Assembly (NCBI GenBank): GCA_016291905.1
Contig: JAEEZS010000008.1
Coordinates: forward strand, 1 to 40,454
DNA length: 40,454 bases
Direction of reading: 5' to 3'
Origin: Bacteroidaceae bacterium
GTDB taxonomy: Bacteria; Bacteroidota; Bacteroidia; Bacteroidales; Bacteroidaceae
Shown: piece by piece, positions 18,893-26,844 of the stretch
How positions within the stretch are numbered: the stretch's first letter is position 1
Layout of the letters: each line of letters opens with the position of its first letter
The notes under the pieces: generated by a model
What the model was told of the DNA's origin: nothing
Databases searched by the model: none
What the model saw: the letters and a program-made list of their open reading frames with translations, nothing else
Position numbers and translations under genes: made by a program

Positions 18893-20545
18893 ATGACACA
18901 TTATTTGACTCATTTCGAGACTGCCGTTAAGACTTTTTGGAACAATCCGGCTCTCTCAAACTACGGAAAAGAAGATTTCACTTTCGGCCAGGTTGCCGAG
19001 CAAATCGAACGTAACCACATCCTCCTGGAGCTTGCTGGCGCCCAGCGCGCCGACAAAGTTGTACTTTGCGCCCGCAATTCGGCTCAGTGGGCAATGGCTT
19101 TCATGAGCGTCACCTCCTACGATGCTGTTGTCGTTCCTGTATTAAATGATTTCCCGCCCGAGAGCGTGCAGACGCTGACTGCCCACTCCGATGCTACCGT
19201 CATCTTCACCGAGCCCGGCATCTGGGAGAAGATGGATGCTGCAGCCATGCCCAACCTGAAAGCCGCTTTCAATATGCTTTCCGGCAAGGCGCTGATGCTG
19301 CGCGACTCAGAGTATACTGCCGAGACCATTAAGGACAAGGTGGAAGAGGAGTTCAAAACACGTTTCCCCAACGGCATGAAGCCCGAGAACGTTAGCTACC
19401 CCACCGGCTCACTCGACGAACTGGAGATTATCAACTACACCAGCGGTACTACCAGTGCTCCGAAGGGCGTCATGCTCTCGGCTCGCAACTTCAGTTCCAA
19501 CATTGAGTTCGGCCGCAACCGCATCGCTGCCTACGAGGGAGAGACTATGCTCTCCATGCTCCCAATGGCACACCTCTACGGCATGGCCTTCGAGTTTGTC
19601 TACCCCCTCTCACAGGGCGTCCACATCACGTTCCTCGGCAAGACCCCCACGCCCAGCGTGCTCATCAAGGCGCTGTCTGACGTGAAGCCTCACCTGATTG
19701 TCACCGTGCCCCTCGTGGTGGAGAAGATTTTCAAGGCCAAAGTCATCCCCACGCTCCAGAAGCCCGTCATGAAGGTACTGCTTGCCATCCCTGGCATCAG
19801 CAACATCATCCTTGGCAAGGTAAAGAAGAAACTCATCTCGACCTTCGGCGGCTATCTGCGCTCAGGTTTGGTGATGGGTGGTGCAGCCCTCGGTGAGACG
19901 ACGGAGAAATACATGCATCGCATGCACTTCCCCTACACCGTTGGCTACGGCATGACCGAGTGCGGTCCCCTCATCGGCTACGAGCACTACTCGAAGTTCG
20001 TTCCCCGCTCCTGCGGCAAGCCCGTTGACGGCATGAAGGTGCGCATCGCCTCCGCCAACCCCGAGACCGAGGTGGGTGAGATTCAGGTACACGGCGAAAA
20101 CGTGATGATGGGCTACTACAAGAACCCCGAAGCCACCAAGGCTACCTTCACCGACGACGGCTGGCTCCGCACCGGCGACCTAGGCCTCGTGGACAAGGAC
20201 GGCAACATCTTCATCAAAGGCCGCAGCAAGAACATGATTCTCAGCGGCAACGGACAGAACATCTATCCTGAGGAGCTGGAAGACAAGCTCAATGCCCTTC
20301 CCCTTGTGTCGGAGTGCCTCGTGGTAAGCCGCAACAACAAGATTGTAGCCTTGGTGGTGCCTGACATGGACGGCTTCAAGCCGCTGGCCGAGCAGGGCCG
20401 CACCATCGAGTCCGTCATGACGGACTATCTGGCACAGGTCAACGCCAGCCTGCCCGCTTACAGCCACATCAACAAGATTGAGCTTCGCAGCGAACCCTTC
20501 GAGAAGACCCCGAAGCGTAGCATCAAGCGCTTCATGTACCAATAA
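18893..20545 (+). CDS. AMP-dependent long-chain acyl-CoA synthetase
   Basis: ANL-superfamily ligase predicted to activate fatty acids to acyl-AMP and then acyl-CoA. Visible motifs are the phosphate loop 'YTSGTTSAPKGVML' (about 183-196), 'LPMAHLYGMAFEFVYPL', the adenine motif 'GYGMTECGP', 'GWLRTGDLG', 'KGRSKNMILSGNGQNIYPEE' and the C-terminal catalytic Lys region 'FEKTPKRSIKRF'. It is 550 residues, shorter than FadD-like forms of about 600, with a short N-terminus. There is no membrane segment. Exact chain-length specificity cannot be read. Confidence 0.9.
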   Translation: MTHYLTHFETAVKTFWNNPALSNYGKEDFTFGQVAEQIERNHILLELAGAQRADKVVLCARNSAQWAMAFMSVTSYDAVVVPVLNDFPPESVQTLTAHSDATVIFTEPGIWEKMDAAAMPNLKAAFNMLSGKALMLRDSEYTAETIKDKVEEEFKTRFPNGMKPENVSYPTGSLDELEIINYTSGTTSAPKGVMLSARNFSSNIEFGRNRIAAYEGETMLSMLPMAHLYGMAFEFVYPLSQGVHITFLGKTPTPSVLIKALSDVKPHLIVTVPLVVEKIFKAKVIPTLQKPVMKVLLAIPGISNIILGKVKKKLISTFGGYLRSGLVMGGAALGETTEKYMHRMHFPYTVGYGMTECGPLIGYEHYSKFVPRSCGKPVDGMKVRIASANPETEVGEIQVHGENVMMGYYKNPEATKATFTDDGWLRTGDLGLVDKDGNIFIKGRSKNMILSGNGQNIYPEELEDKLNALPLVSECLVVSRNNKIVALVVPDMDGFKPLAEQGRTIESVMTDYLAQVNASLPAYSHINKIELRSEPFEKTPKRSIKRFMYQ

Positions 20546-20566
20546 CGTCATTCACGTCAGAAAAGC

Positions 20567-20599
20567 AGCGTCGGCATGTGGGACTCACATGCCGACGCT
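20567..20599 (+). terminator. Hairpin after the acyl-CoA synthetase gene
   Basis: A perfect 14-bp stem (AGCGTCGGCATGTG at 20567-20580, its complement at 20586-20599) has a 5-base loop and lies 21 bases after the stop codon. It lacks a T tract, so termination is likely but not certain. Confidence 0.6.
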
Positions 20600-20659
20600 T
20601 GAGTTAGCCCCCAATTGTACAACCTGCGCACTTTACTTATATTTCATTTAACCGAGACG

Positions 20660-20895
20660 GTGACTCAGATATCAGATATCAGTTTTCTCATGAGCACCAT
20701 CACACCCCTTGAACAAAACTTTTATTATATATAATTATATATATATATAATTATATATAATAAATTATTAATAGTAATAGTTAATTACTTTTCTATCGGC
20801 TGTTGCTTACAATCGCAAACCCATAACCCCAAATTACTAACTGTTGCCCCCTACACCCTGTTCAATAGAAAACTGATATCTGATATCTGAGTCAC
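20660..20895. mobile_element. 236-bp MITE-like foldback element
   Basis: Perfect 29-bp terminal inverted repeats occupy 20660-20688 and 20867-20895. Each contains two GATATC steps (core CAGATATCAGATATCAG). The interior holds a perfect 44-bp AT-only palindrome at 20721-20764. ACG flanks both ends (20657-20659 and 20896-20898), as a 3-bp target duplication would. No reading frame of note lies within. The structure fits a non-autonomous transposable element, but no parent transposase is present in the window, so mobility is inferred. Confidence 0.65.
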
Positions 20896-20902
20896 ACGCT
20901 CG

Positions 20903-20942
20903 ATTATCCCAGTGGGCTGGCGGCACGACGCAGTGGGATAAT
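20903..20942. repeat. Inverted repeat just after the foldback element
   Basis: ATTATCCCA at 20903-20911 pairs with TGGGATAAT at 20934-20942 around a 22-base loop. It could form a hairpin in RNA or bind a dimeric protein. No function can be assigned. The 100 bases after it show nothing recognisable before the box at 21056. Confidence 0.4.
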
Positions 20943-21055
20943 TTGTCACTCCACTACGCACGCGTTTGTTCATAGTCCATAATTCACAGCTCATAGTAAA
21001 ATCGGCGCGAGAAGGGGCTCTCGCTGCCATCGGAAACTGGCAAAAAAAGATGTAT

Positions 21056-21063
21056 TATCTTTG
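21056..21063 (+). promoter_or_regulatory. Candidate -7 box upstream of a small ORF
   Basis: TATCTTTG followed by CA is a full match to the -7 consensus, but no TTTG sits at the right distance upstream. It lies 21 bases before the short ORF at 21085 and 138 bases before the aquaporin promoter's -33 half. Confidence 0.45.
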
Positions 21064-21084
21064 CAGCGGAAATAGCAAACCGCC

Positions 21085-21195
21085 ATGTCACTCAAATGTT
21101 TTCTCCACGATTTCTATGGGATATTTTATGGGCAGTTCGTGAGTAATTCACGGAGGCCTTTTCGAAAAAAACGGCAGACAACTCAATTTTTTTAA
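21085..21195 (+). CDS. Possible 36-residue small protein or leader ORF
   Basis: An ATG-initiated frame of 36 codons, beginning MSLKCFLHDFYGIF and ending with a basic stretch (RRPFRKKRQTTQFF) before TAA. It is not recognisable. The only support is its position shortly behind a -7 box and its end just before the separate aquaporin promoter. It could equally be chance, or the transcript here could be a small RNA. Confidence 0.2.
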   Translation: MSLKCFLHDFYGIFYGQFVSNSRRPFRKKRQTTQFF

Positions 21196-21201
21196 AAATA
21201 A

Positions 21202-21233
21202 TTTGCATTTGCCAACAAGAAGTCTTACTTTTG
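21202..21233 (+). promoter_or_regulatory. Promoter of the aquaporin gene
   Basis: TTTG at 21202-21205, a 20-base spacer and TACTTTTG at 21226-21233 match the Bacteroidetes pattern. The aquaporin start codon follows 45 bases later. Confidence 0.75.
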
Positions 21234-21278
21234 AGGTCGCAAAAGAAAACGTATTGTTTAACCTTTAAAAAATCAAGT

Positions 21279-21962
21279 ATGAAAAAGTATTTGGCAGAAA
21301 TGGTAGGAACCATGGTATTGGTTCTGATGGGCTGCGGCACGGCCGTTAGTCTGGCTTGCGGTACGGACACCGCATCGGTTGTTGGCACAGCATGTGCATT
21401 CGGTCTGGCTGTCGTGGCTATGGCTTACACAATTGGCGGCATCAGCGGTTGCCACATCAACCCCGCCATCACGCTTGGCGTGTTGCTCTCAGGCCGCATG
21501 AGCGGCAAGGATGCTTTCTGGTACATTGTCTTCCAGTGCATCGGCGCTGTGCTGGGCGCAGCTATCCTCTTTGCCTTCACGAGCGTTGCAACGGGCTTTG
21601 GCGGCACGCTGACAGGCGCCAACACCTGCGCCGGAGCAGGCAGCCAGCTGGCAGGCTTCATCGTTGAGCTTGTGCTGACGTGCGTCTTCGTGCTCGTCGT
21701 CCTGGGCACCACCGATGCTGAGAAGGGCGCTGGCAACTTTGCCGGACTGGCCATCGGCCTTTCGCTGATTCTCATCCACTTCGTCGGCATCAAGTACACC
21801 GGCACGAGCGTCAACCCCGCCCGTTCCTTCGGTCCCGCCCTCTTCGAAGGTGGCCAAGCCCTGAAGGACCTCTGGGTATTCATCGTGGCTCCTCTCTGCG
21901 GTGGCGCCCTCGCTGCCCTTATCTGGAAATGCCTCGCTGGCTGCAAGTGCAAGAAGGACTAA
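21279..21962 (+). CDS. aqpZ: Aquaporin Z-type water channel
   Basis: Six-helix major intrinsic protein with both NPA motifs (61-63 in 'GCHINPAITLG' and 179-181 in 'SVNPARSFGPA'). The residues at the aromatic/arginine filter positions are Phe41, His167, Thr176 and Arg182, spaced as in E. coli AqpZ, so water rather than glycerol is the predicted substrate. Length is 227 residues. The tail is Cys/Lys-rich (CLAGCKCKKD). Its 3' end overlaps the next gene by 34 bases in another frame. Confidence 0.93.
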   Translation: MKKYLAEMVGTMVLVLMGCGTAVSLACGTDTASVVGTACAFGLAVVAMAYTIGGISGCHINPAITLGVLLSGRMSGKDAFWYIVFQCIGAVLGAAILFAFTSVATGFGGTLTGANTCAGAGSQLAGFIVELVLTCVFVLVVLGTTDAEKGAGNFAGLAIGLSLILIHFVGIKYTGTSVNPARSFGPALFEGGQALKDLWVFIVAPLCGGALAALIWKCLAGCKCKKD

Positions 21963-23152
21963 GCGACGAAACCCTGAAGTTTGCCCGTGCACATCGCATG
22001 GACGACGTACAGCGACTCCTGCTGGGGCATGCCCCAGCAGGAGTTGATGTCGCAGGGGCTGTGACGCAGATTGAGGGCTGGCGCACAGCGTGTCACAAAC
22101 TGCCGACGTGGGCGGCATGCGACGCAGTCGTCTACCCTTCGCGTCTAGCCATGGAGCAATGCTCAAGCGAGGCTACGGCGCGATACAAAGCCCGCCTGGT
22201 GGGCCATGTGGAAGGGCCTACGCGCCTCGCCGACCTGACAGGAGGCTTCGGGGTGGACTGCACGATGATGGCAGCAGCATTCCATGAGGTGACCTACGTG
22301 GAGCGAAACCCCACGCTGTGCGTCGTGACAGCGAAGAACTTTGCCGCCTTCGGGCTGGCGCACGTCCACGTGGTGCTGGACGACGCCCGCAACGTGCTGG
22401 AGCACCTGCCCAGGCAGGACTGGATAGTTGTTGATCCAGCGCGACGCGACACCACAGGCCGTAAGATGGTCTCGCTGGCAGACTGCGAGCCCGACGTGGT
22501 AACACTGGAGCCGCTGCTGCTCTCCAAGGCGCGACGCGTGCTGATAAAGTGCTCGCCCATGCTCGACATCAGCCAGGCATTGCGCCAGCTCCGTTCCGTG
22601 CACGAGGTACACGTCGTTGCCGTGCAAAACGAGTGCAAGGAGCTGCTGCTGATATGCGGCTCATCTCCCAAAAAGCCAACTATCCATGCCGTCAACTTGG
22701 GGGCAGACAGCAGCATAGAATCCGACTTCGTCTTTACCCCCGAAGAAGAGCTAGCCTGCATCCCTGCCTACACCGACCGTGTGGGGCATTGGCTCTACGA
22801 GCCGAACGTGGCGCTGCTGAAAGCAGGATGCTTCAAGCTGCCTGCCGTGCGCTATAGCCTGCAGAAACTCCACCCCAACAGCCAGCTCTACACGTCCGAC
22901 ACACTCTGCCCCGATTTCCCTGGACGCACATTCGAGGTGATGGGAGCCTCGGGCTTCGGCAAGCAGGAGGTGAAAACCCTGGTGGGCAACCTGCGAAAAG
23001 CCAACATCGCCATCCGCAACTTCCCCGAGAGTGTCGATGTCCTTCGCAAGCGCCTCCACCTGTCAGAGGGAGGTGACGACTACCTCTTCGCCTCTACCCT
23101 TTCCGACAACCGACACACGCTCATACTTTGTGTTTTGGCTCACAAGGGGTGA
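21929..23152 (+). CDS. Class I SAM-dependent methyltransferase, THUMP-like family
   Basis: Predicted cytoplasmic methyltransferase. SAM motif I is DLTGGFGVD (102-110) and the catalytic-loop-like motif is DPARRD (169-174), with 'EQCSSEATARYKARL' upstream, as in the Bacteroidetes family annotated class I methyltransferase with a C-terminal THUMP-like domain. RNA is the likely substrate class but is not shown. The ATG at 21929 overlaps aqpZ by 34 bases; GTG at 21947 is an alternative start. A 30-bp perfect palindrome (22015-22044) lies within its first codons. It is 407 residues, intact. Confidence 0.82.
   Translation: MPRWLQVQEGLSDETLKFARAHRMDDVQRLLLGHAPAGVDVAGAVTQIEGWRTACHKLPTWAACDAVVYPSRLAMEQCSSEATARYKARLVGHVEGPTRLADLTGGFGVDCTMMAAAFHEVTYVERNPTLCVVTAKNFAAFGLAHVHVVLDDARNVLEHLPRQDWIVVDPARRDTTGRKMVSLADCEPDVVTLEPLLLSKARRVLIKCSPMLDISQALRQLRSVHEVHVVAVQNECKELLLICGSSPKKPTIHAVNLGADSSIESDFVFTPEEELACIPAYTDRVGHWLYEPNVALLKAGCFKLPAVRYSLQKLHPNSQLYTSDTLCPDFPGRTFEVMGASGFGKQEVKTLVGNLRKANIAIRNFPESVDVLRKRLHLSEGGDDYLFASTLSDNRHTLILCVLAHKG
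22015..22044. repeat. 30-bp perfect palindrome inside the methyltransferase gene
   Basis: ACTCCTGCTGGGGCA at 22015-22029 is followed directly by its reverse complement to 22044. It encodes LLLGHAPAGV in the methyltransferase and lies 53 bases after the aquaporin stop codon. In RNA it would form a GC-rich hairpin that could attenuate transcription or protect the aqpZ message end. No T tract follows. Confidence 0.6.
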
Positions 23153-23221
23153 AAAGCGCCAAATCTATGCTAAAAAGTGCTGTTTTTTGCAAAATAAGCC
23201 TTTATTCCCGAAAAAAAGAAT

Positions 23222-23229
23222 TATCTTTG
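23222..23229 (+). promoter_or_regulatory. Candidate -7 box for the GNAT-like gene
   Basis: TATCTTTG followed by C is a full -7 match, 25 bases before the start codon. The -33 half is degenerate (TTTA at 23201-23204). Confidence 0.55.
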
Positions 23230-23254
23230 CGGCAATATAAGGAAATATCTATCT

Positions 23255-24391
23255 ATGGCAGTAACCATCAAACCTATCTCAAACACATCGAAGAGAGACC
23301 TCAAGAAGTTCATCCTCTTTAATTACAAACTATACCGCCACAGCAAGTATGCCGTCCCAGAAATGTATGACGACCTGATGAGCGTCTTCATGCCGAGCCG
23401 CAATGCGGCGTATGAGTTCTGTGACGCGCAGTTTTTCCTGGCCTACAGGGGCTGTAAGATTGTGGGGCGCGTGGCTGCCATCATCAACAATCGCGCCAAC
23501 GAGACGTGGGGCAAGAAGTCTGTGCGTATTGGCTGGATTGACTTCATCGACGACGAAGAGGTGTCGCAGGCACTGGTGGACGCCGTCATCCAGTGGGGCA
23601 AGGAACGAGGCATGACGGAGGTGGAAGGCCCGCTGGGCTTTACGGATTTCGACCGCGAGGGTATGCTCATCGAGGGCTTTGACCAGCTGGGCACGATGGC
23701 GGCTCACTACAACTATGACTACTACCCCAAGCACATGGAGAAGATGGGCTTCACGAAGGGCGCAGACTGGGTGGAGTTTAAGATTTATCCGCCCAAGGAG
23801 GTGCCCGAGAAGTTCCAACGCGTGTGCGACATCGTGAAAAGCCGCTACCACCTCCACGTGGGCAAATACACCTCGCGCAAGAAACTGAAACAAGAGCGCG
23901 GGCAGGAGATTTTCCAAGTTATCAACGACGCCTACACGCCGCTCTACGGCTTCTCACGTCTCAGCGAAAAACAAATTAACCAATACATCAAGGCATACCT
24001 GGGCATTGTGGACCTGCGGCTTATCCCCATGGTGTTTGACGAACAGGAAAACCTTGTCGGCGTGGGCATCATGATGCCCTCGCTGAGCCGTGCTCTGCGA
24101 CGCGGACGGGGAGCACGCCGTTTCTGGGGCTATCTGCCGCTGGCGTGGACGCTATTTGTGCGCCGTCCGAAGAACACGGACCTACTGCTTGTGGCCGTCA
24201 AGCCCGAATATCAGGGCAAGGGCGTCAATGCCCTGCTGATTGCCGACCTCATCCCCACATACAAGCGGCTGGGGTACAAGTATGCCGAGAGCAACCCTGA
24301 GCTGGAAACCAACACGAAAGTGCAGAGTCAGTGGGACTACTTTGATCACGTCAACCACAAACGCCGTCGCTGCTGGGTGAAGGAGATTTGA
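23255..24391 (+). CDS. GNAT-fold N-acetyltransferase-like protein
   Basis: A 378-residue cytoplasmic protein of a conserved Bacteroidetes family usually annotated as N-acetyltransferase. The C-terminal half carries a GNAT-like acetyl-CoA region: 'LLLVAVKPEYQGKGVNALLIADLIPTYKRLG' (split here as 'VAVKPEYQGKGVNALL' plus the following helix) and 'YAESNPELETNTKVQSQW'. The N-terminal half has 'VPEMYDDLMSVFMPSRN' and 'VEGPLGFTDFDREGML', which I know only as family features. Acceptor substrate unknown. It stands alone behind its own -7 box; parE follows after a 49-base repeat-containing gap. Confidence 0.72.
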   Translation: MAVTIKPISNTSKRDLKKFILFNYKLYRHSKYAVPEMYDDLMSVFMPSRNAAYEFCDAQFFLAYRGCKIVGRVAAIINNRANETWGKKSVRIGWIDFIDDEEVSQALVDAVIQWGKERGMTEVEGPLGFTDFDREGMLIEGFDQLGTMAAHYNYDYYPKHMEKMGFTKGADWVEFKIYPPKEVPEKFQRVCDIVKSRYHLHVGKYTSRKKLKQERGQEIFQVINDAYTPLYGFSRLSEKQINQYIKAYLGIVDLRLIPMVFDEQENLVGVGIMMPSLSRALRRGRGARRFWGYLPLAWTLFVRRPKNTDLLLVAVKPEYQGKGVNALLIADLIPTYKRLGYKYAESNPELETNTKVQSQWDYFDHVNHKRRRCWVKEI

Positions 24392-24420
24392 AGAATTGAA
24401 GAATGAGGAATCAGAAATAT
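24390..24420. repeat. AT-rich GAAGAATTGAAGAATGAGGAAT repeat remnant
   Basis: The gap between the GNAT-like gene and parE contains GAAGAATTGAAGAATGAG followed by GAATCAGAAATA. This resembles the ATTAGGAATTAGAAATTA family at 1932-1968 and the inverted copy at 36404-36473. No other signal is seen in this gap. Confidence 0.45.
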
Positions 24421-24440
24421 AGTTTTTTTGAATAGGAACG

Positions 24441-26390
24441 TTGGCTGAGGAACAGACATTGAATATACCTGAAGCACAGGTGGAATACACGGACGAGAAC
24501 ATCCGTCACCTGAGCGACATGGAGCATGTGCGTACCCGTCCGGGCATGTACATCGGCAAGCTGGGCGACGGTTCGCAGAGCGACGACGGCATCTACGTGC
24601 TGCTGAAGGAAATCATCGACAACAGCATCGATGAATTCAAGATGAACGCGGGCAAGCGCATCGAAGTGGACATCGTGGACGACAAGCGCGTCAGCGTGCG
24701 CGACTACGGACGTGGCATCCCACAGGGCAAGCTCATCGAGGCCGTCAGCGTGCTCAACACAGGCGGCAAGTACGACAGCAAGGCATTCAAAAAGAGCGTG
24801 GGCCTGAACGGCGTGGGCGCCAAGGCCGTCAACGCACTCAGCACCCATTTCGAAGTCCGCAGCTACCGCGACGGCAAGGTGCGCACGGCTATCTTCGAGC
24901 GTGGCAACCTCGTGAGCGACATCACGGCTGACAGTTCCGACGAGAGCGGAACCGCCATCAGCTTTGAACCCGACGACACCATCTTCACCCACTACGCCTT
25001 CCAGCCTGCCATTGTGGAGACTATGCTCCGCAACTACACCTACCTCAACACGGGGCTTGCCATCATGTACAACGGGCGGCGCATCCTCTCCCGCAACGGC
25101 CTCGTCGATTTGCTGACGGACCGCATGACGGCCGAGACACTCTACCCCATCGTCCACCTCAAGGGCGAAGACATTGAGATTGCCTTCACCCACACCAACC
25201 AATACGGCGAGGAGTACTACTCCTTTGTCAACGGCCAGCACACCACGCAGGGCGGCACGCACCAGAGCGCCTTCAAGGAACACATCGCCCGCACCATCAA
25301 GGAGTTCTTCAACAAGCCCTTCGAATACTCCGACATCCGCAGTGGCATGGTGGCTGCCATTGCTATCAACGTGGAAGAGCCCGTCTTTGAGAGCCAGACG
25401 AAGGTGAAACTCGGCTCGACAACCATGACCCCCAACGGAGGCATGAGCCTCAACAAATTCGTGGGGGACTTCATCAAGACGGAGGCGGACAACTACCTCC
25501 ACCGCAATCCCGAGGTTGCTGACGCCATGCTCCAGAAGATCCAAGACTCGGAGAAGGAGCGCAAAGCCATCGCCGGCGTCACCAAGCTGGCGCGTGAACG
25601 GGCTAAGAAGGTGAACATGCACAACCGCAAGCTGCGTGACTGCCGCTTCCACCTCAACGACGTGAAGGGCGAGCAAGGTGAGGACAGCTGCATCTTCATC
25701 ACCGAGGGCGACAGCGCCAGCGGCAGCATCACCAAGAGCCGCGACGTAAATACGCAGGCCGTTTTCAGCCTGCGCGGAAAGCCACTTAACTCTTTTGGAC
25801 TTACCAAAAGGGTGGTCTATGAAAACGAAGAATTCAACCTGCTGCAAGCCGCACTCAACATCGAGGACGGACTGGAGGGGCTGCGCTACAACAAGGTCAT
25901 CGTGGCAACGGATGCCGATGTGGATGGCATGCACATCCGCCTACTGATGATTACCTTCTTCCTGCAATTCTTCCCTGACCTTATCAAGAAAGGGCACGTC
26001 TATATCCTACAGACGCCCCTTTTCCGTGTGCGAAACAAGAAGAAAAGTATCAAGGGCTTCCGGCAGGAAAACTTCCCTGAGGCTGACCCGACAGGCGATT
26101 TCATCACGCTCTACTGCTACAGCGAGGAAGAACGCCTTGATGCCATTCACCGTCTTGGACCTAATCCCGAAATTACCCGCTTCAAGGGTCTTGGCGAAAT
26201 CTCGCCCGACGAATTCCGCCATTTCATCGGCAAGGACATCCGTCTGGAACAGGTGTCGCTGCAGAAGAACGATGCTGTCATGGGGCTGTTGGAGTTCTAC
26301 ATGGGAAAGAACACCATGGAACGCCAGAACTTCATCATCGACAATCTCGTTATAGAAGAAGACAAACCCGAAGAAGAGGAAGACTACTAA
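24441..26390 (+). CDS. parE: DNA topoisomerase IV subunit B
   Basis: ATPase subunit of the type IIA topoisomerase that decatenates chromosomes. The GHKL ATPase has '[15 protein letters not shown]', '[12 protein letters not shown]' and '[14 protein letters not shown]'. The TOPRIM part has '[16 protein letters not shown]', '[10 protein letters not shown]' and '[16 protein letters not shown]', and the C-terminal region has '[13 protein letters not shown]'. The 'GKLGDGS...[19 protein letters not shown]' arrangement is that of Bacteroidetes ParE rather than GyrB. Length 649. The start appears to be TTG at 24441, since no ATG or GTG lies suitably upstream of the conserved region. coaD follows after 16 bases. 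The ParC partner is not in the window. Confidence 0.92.
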   Translation: MAEEQTLNIPEAQVEYTDENIRHLSDMEHVRTRPGMYIGKLGDGSQSDDGIYVLLKEIIDNSIDEFKMNAGKRIEVDIVDDKRVSVRDYGRGIPQGKLIEAVSVLNTGGKYDSKAFKKSVGLNGVGAKAVNALSTHFEVRSYRDGKVRTAIFERGNLVSDITADSSDESGTAISFEPDDTIFTHYAFQPAIVETMLRNYTYLNTGLAIMYNGRRILSRNGLVDLLTDRMTAETLYPIVHLKGEDIEIAFTHTNQYGEEYYSFVNGQHTTQGGTHQSAFKEHIARTIKEFFNKPFEYSDIRSGMVAAIAINVEEPVFESQTKVKLGSTTMTPNGGMSLNKFVGDFIKTEADNYLHRNPEVADAMLQKIQDSEKERKAIAGVTKLARERAKKVNMHNRKLRDCRFHLNDVKGEQGEDSCIFITEGDSASGSITKSRDVNTQAVFSLRGKPLNSFGLTKRVVYENEEFNLLQAALNIEDGLEGLRYNKVIVATDADVDGMHIRLLMITFFLQFFPDLIKKGHVYILQTPLFRVRNKKKSIKGFRQENFPEADPTGDFITLYCYSEEERLDAIHRLGPNPEITRFKGLGEISPDEFRHFIGKDIRLEQVSLQKNDAVMGLLEFYMGKNTMERQNFIIDNLVIEEDKPEEEEDY

Positions 26391-26406
26391 TCCCAATTTT
26401 AAAAAA

Positions 26407-26844
26407 GTGAAAGCTGTTTTTCCTGGAACATTTGACCCCTTTACTGTGGGGCATTACGACATCGTCCGACGCGCGCTGACGTTTACGGACGAGATTATCA
26501 TCGCTGTGGGTGTCAACGAGCTAAAGCATACCCTCACGGAACTTAACGAGCGTCTTGCTACCATTCGCGAACTGTACGCCAACGAGCCGCGCGTCAGCGT
26601 CACTGCCTACGACGGATTGACAACCGACTTTGCCCGCAGCGTCGGCGCTCTGTTTATCCTACGTGGTGTCCGAAACATCTCCGACTTTGAGTACGAGCGT
26701 AACATGGCTGACATTAACCGTCATCTGACGGGTATTGAGACGGTGCTGCTCTTCAGCAGTCCCGAACTGGCCTACATCAGCAGCAGCATGGTACGCGAGC
26801 TTATCCATCTTGGAAAACCCGTCGACGAATTCCTTCCCCAATGA
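26407..26844 (+). CDS. coaD: Phosphopantetheine adenylyltransferase
   Basis: Transfers AMP from ATP to 4'-phosphopantetheine, the penultimate step of CoA synthesis. The nucleotidyl-transferase start 'VFPGTFDPFTVGHYDIV' contains the T/HxGH-type motif. 'RGVRNISDFEYERNMADINR' and 'YISSSMVRELIHLG' are typical of CoaD. The start codon is GTG. At 145 residues it is somewhat short at the C-terminus but keeps the active-site regions. It overlaps the S41 peptidase gene by 4 bases (ATGA). Confidence 0.95.
   Translation: MKAVFPGTFDPFTVGHYDIVRRALTFTDEIIIAVGVNELKHTLTELNERLATIRELYANEPRVSVTAYDGLTTDFARSVGALFILRGVRNISDFEYERNMADINRHLTGIETVLLFSSPELAYISSSMVRELIHLGKPVDEFLPQ

Noticed and set aside
24411..25934. 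507-codon minus-strand frame over parE
   Set aside because: Antisense shadow of parE, a conserved GC-rich gene; no domain recognisable.
24441..26390. gyrB as the identity of the topoisomerase gene
   Set aside because: The '[11 protein letters not shown]' and '[13 protein letters not shown]' segments match Bacteroidetes ParE; GyrB normally has a different ATPase start (PAMYIGD, LVYEVVDNSIDEA).
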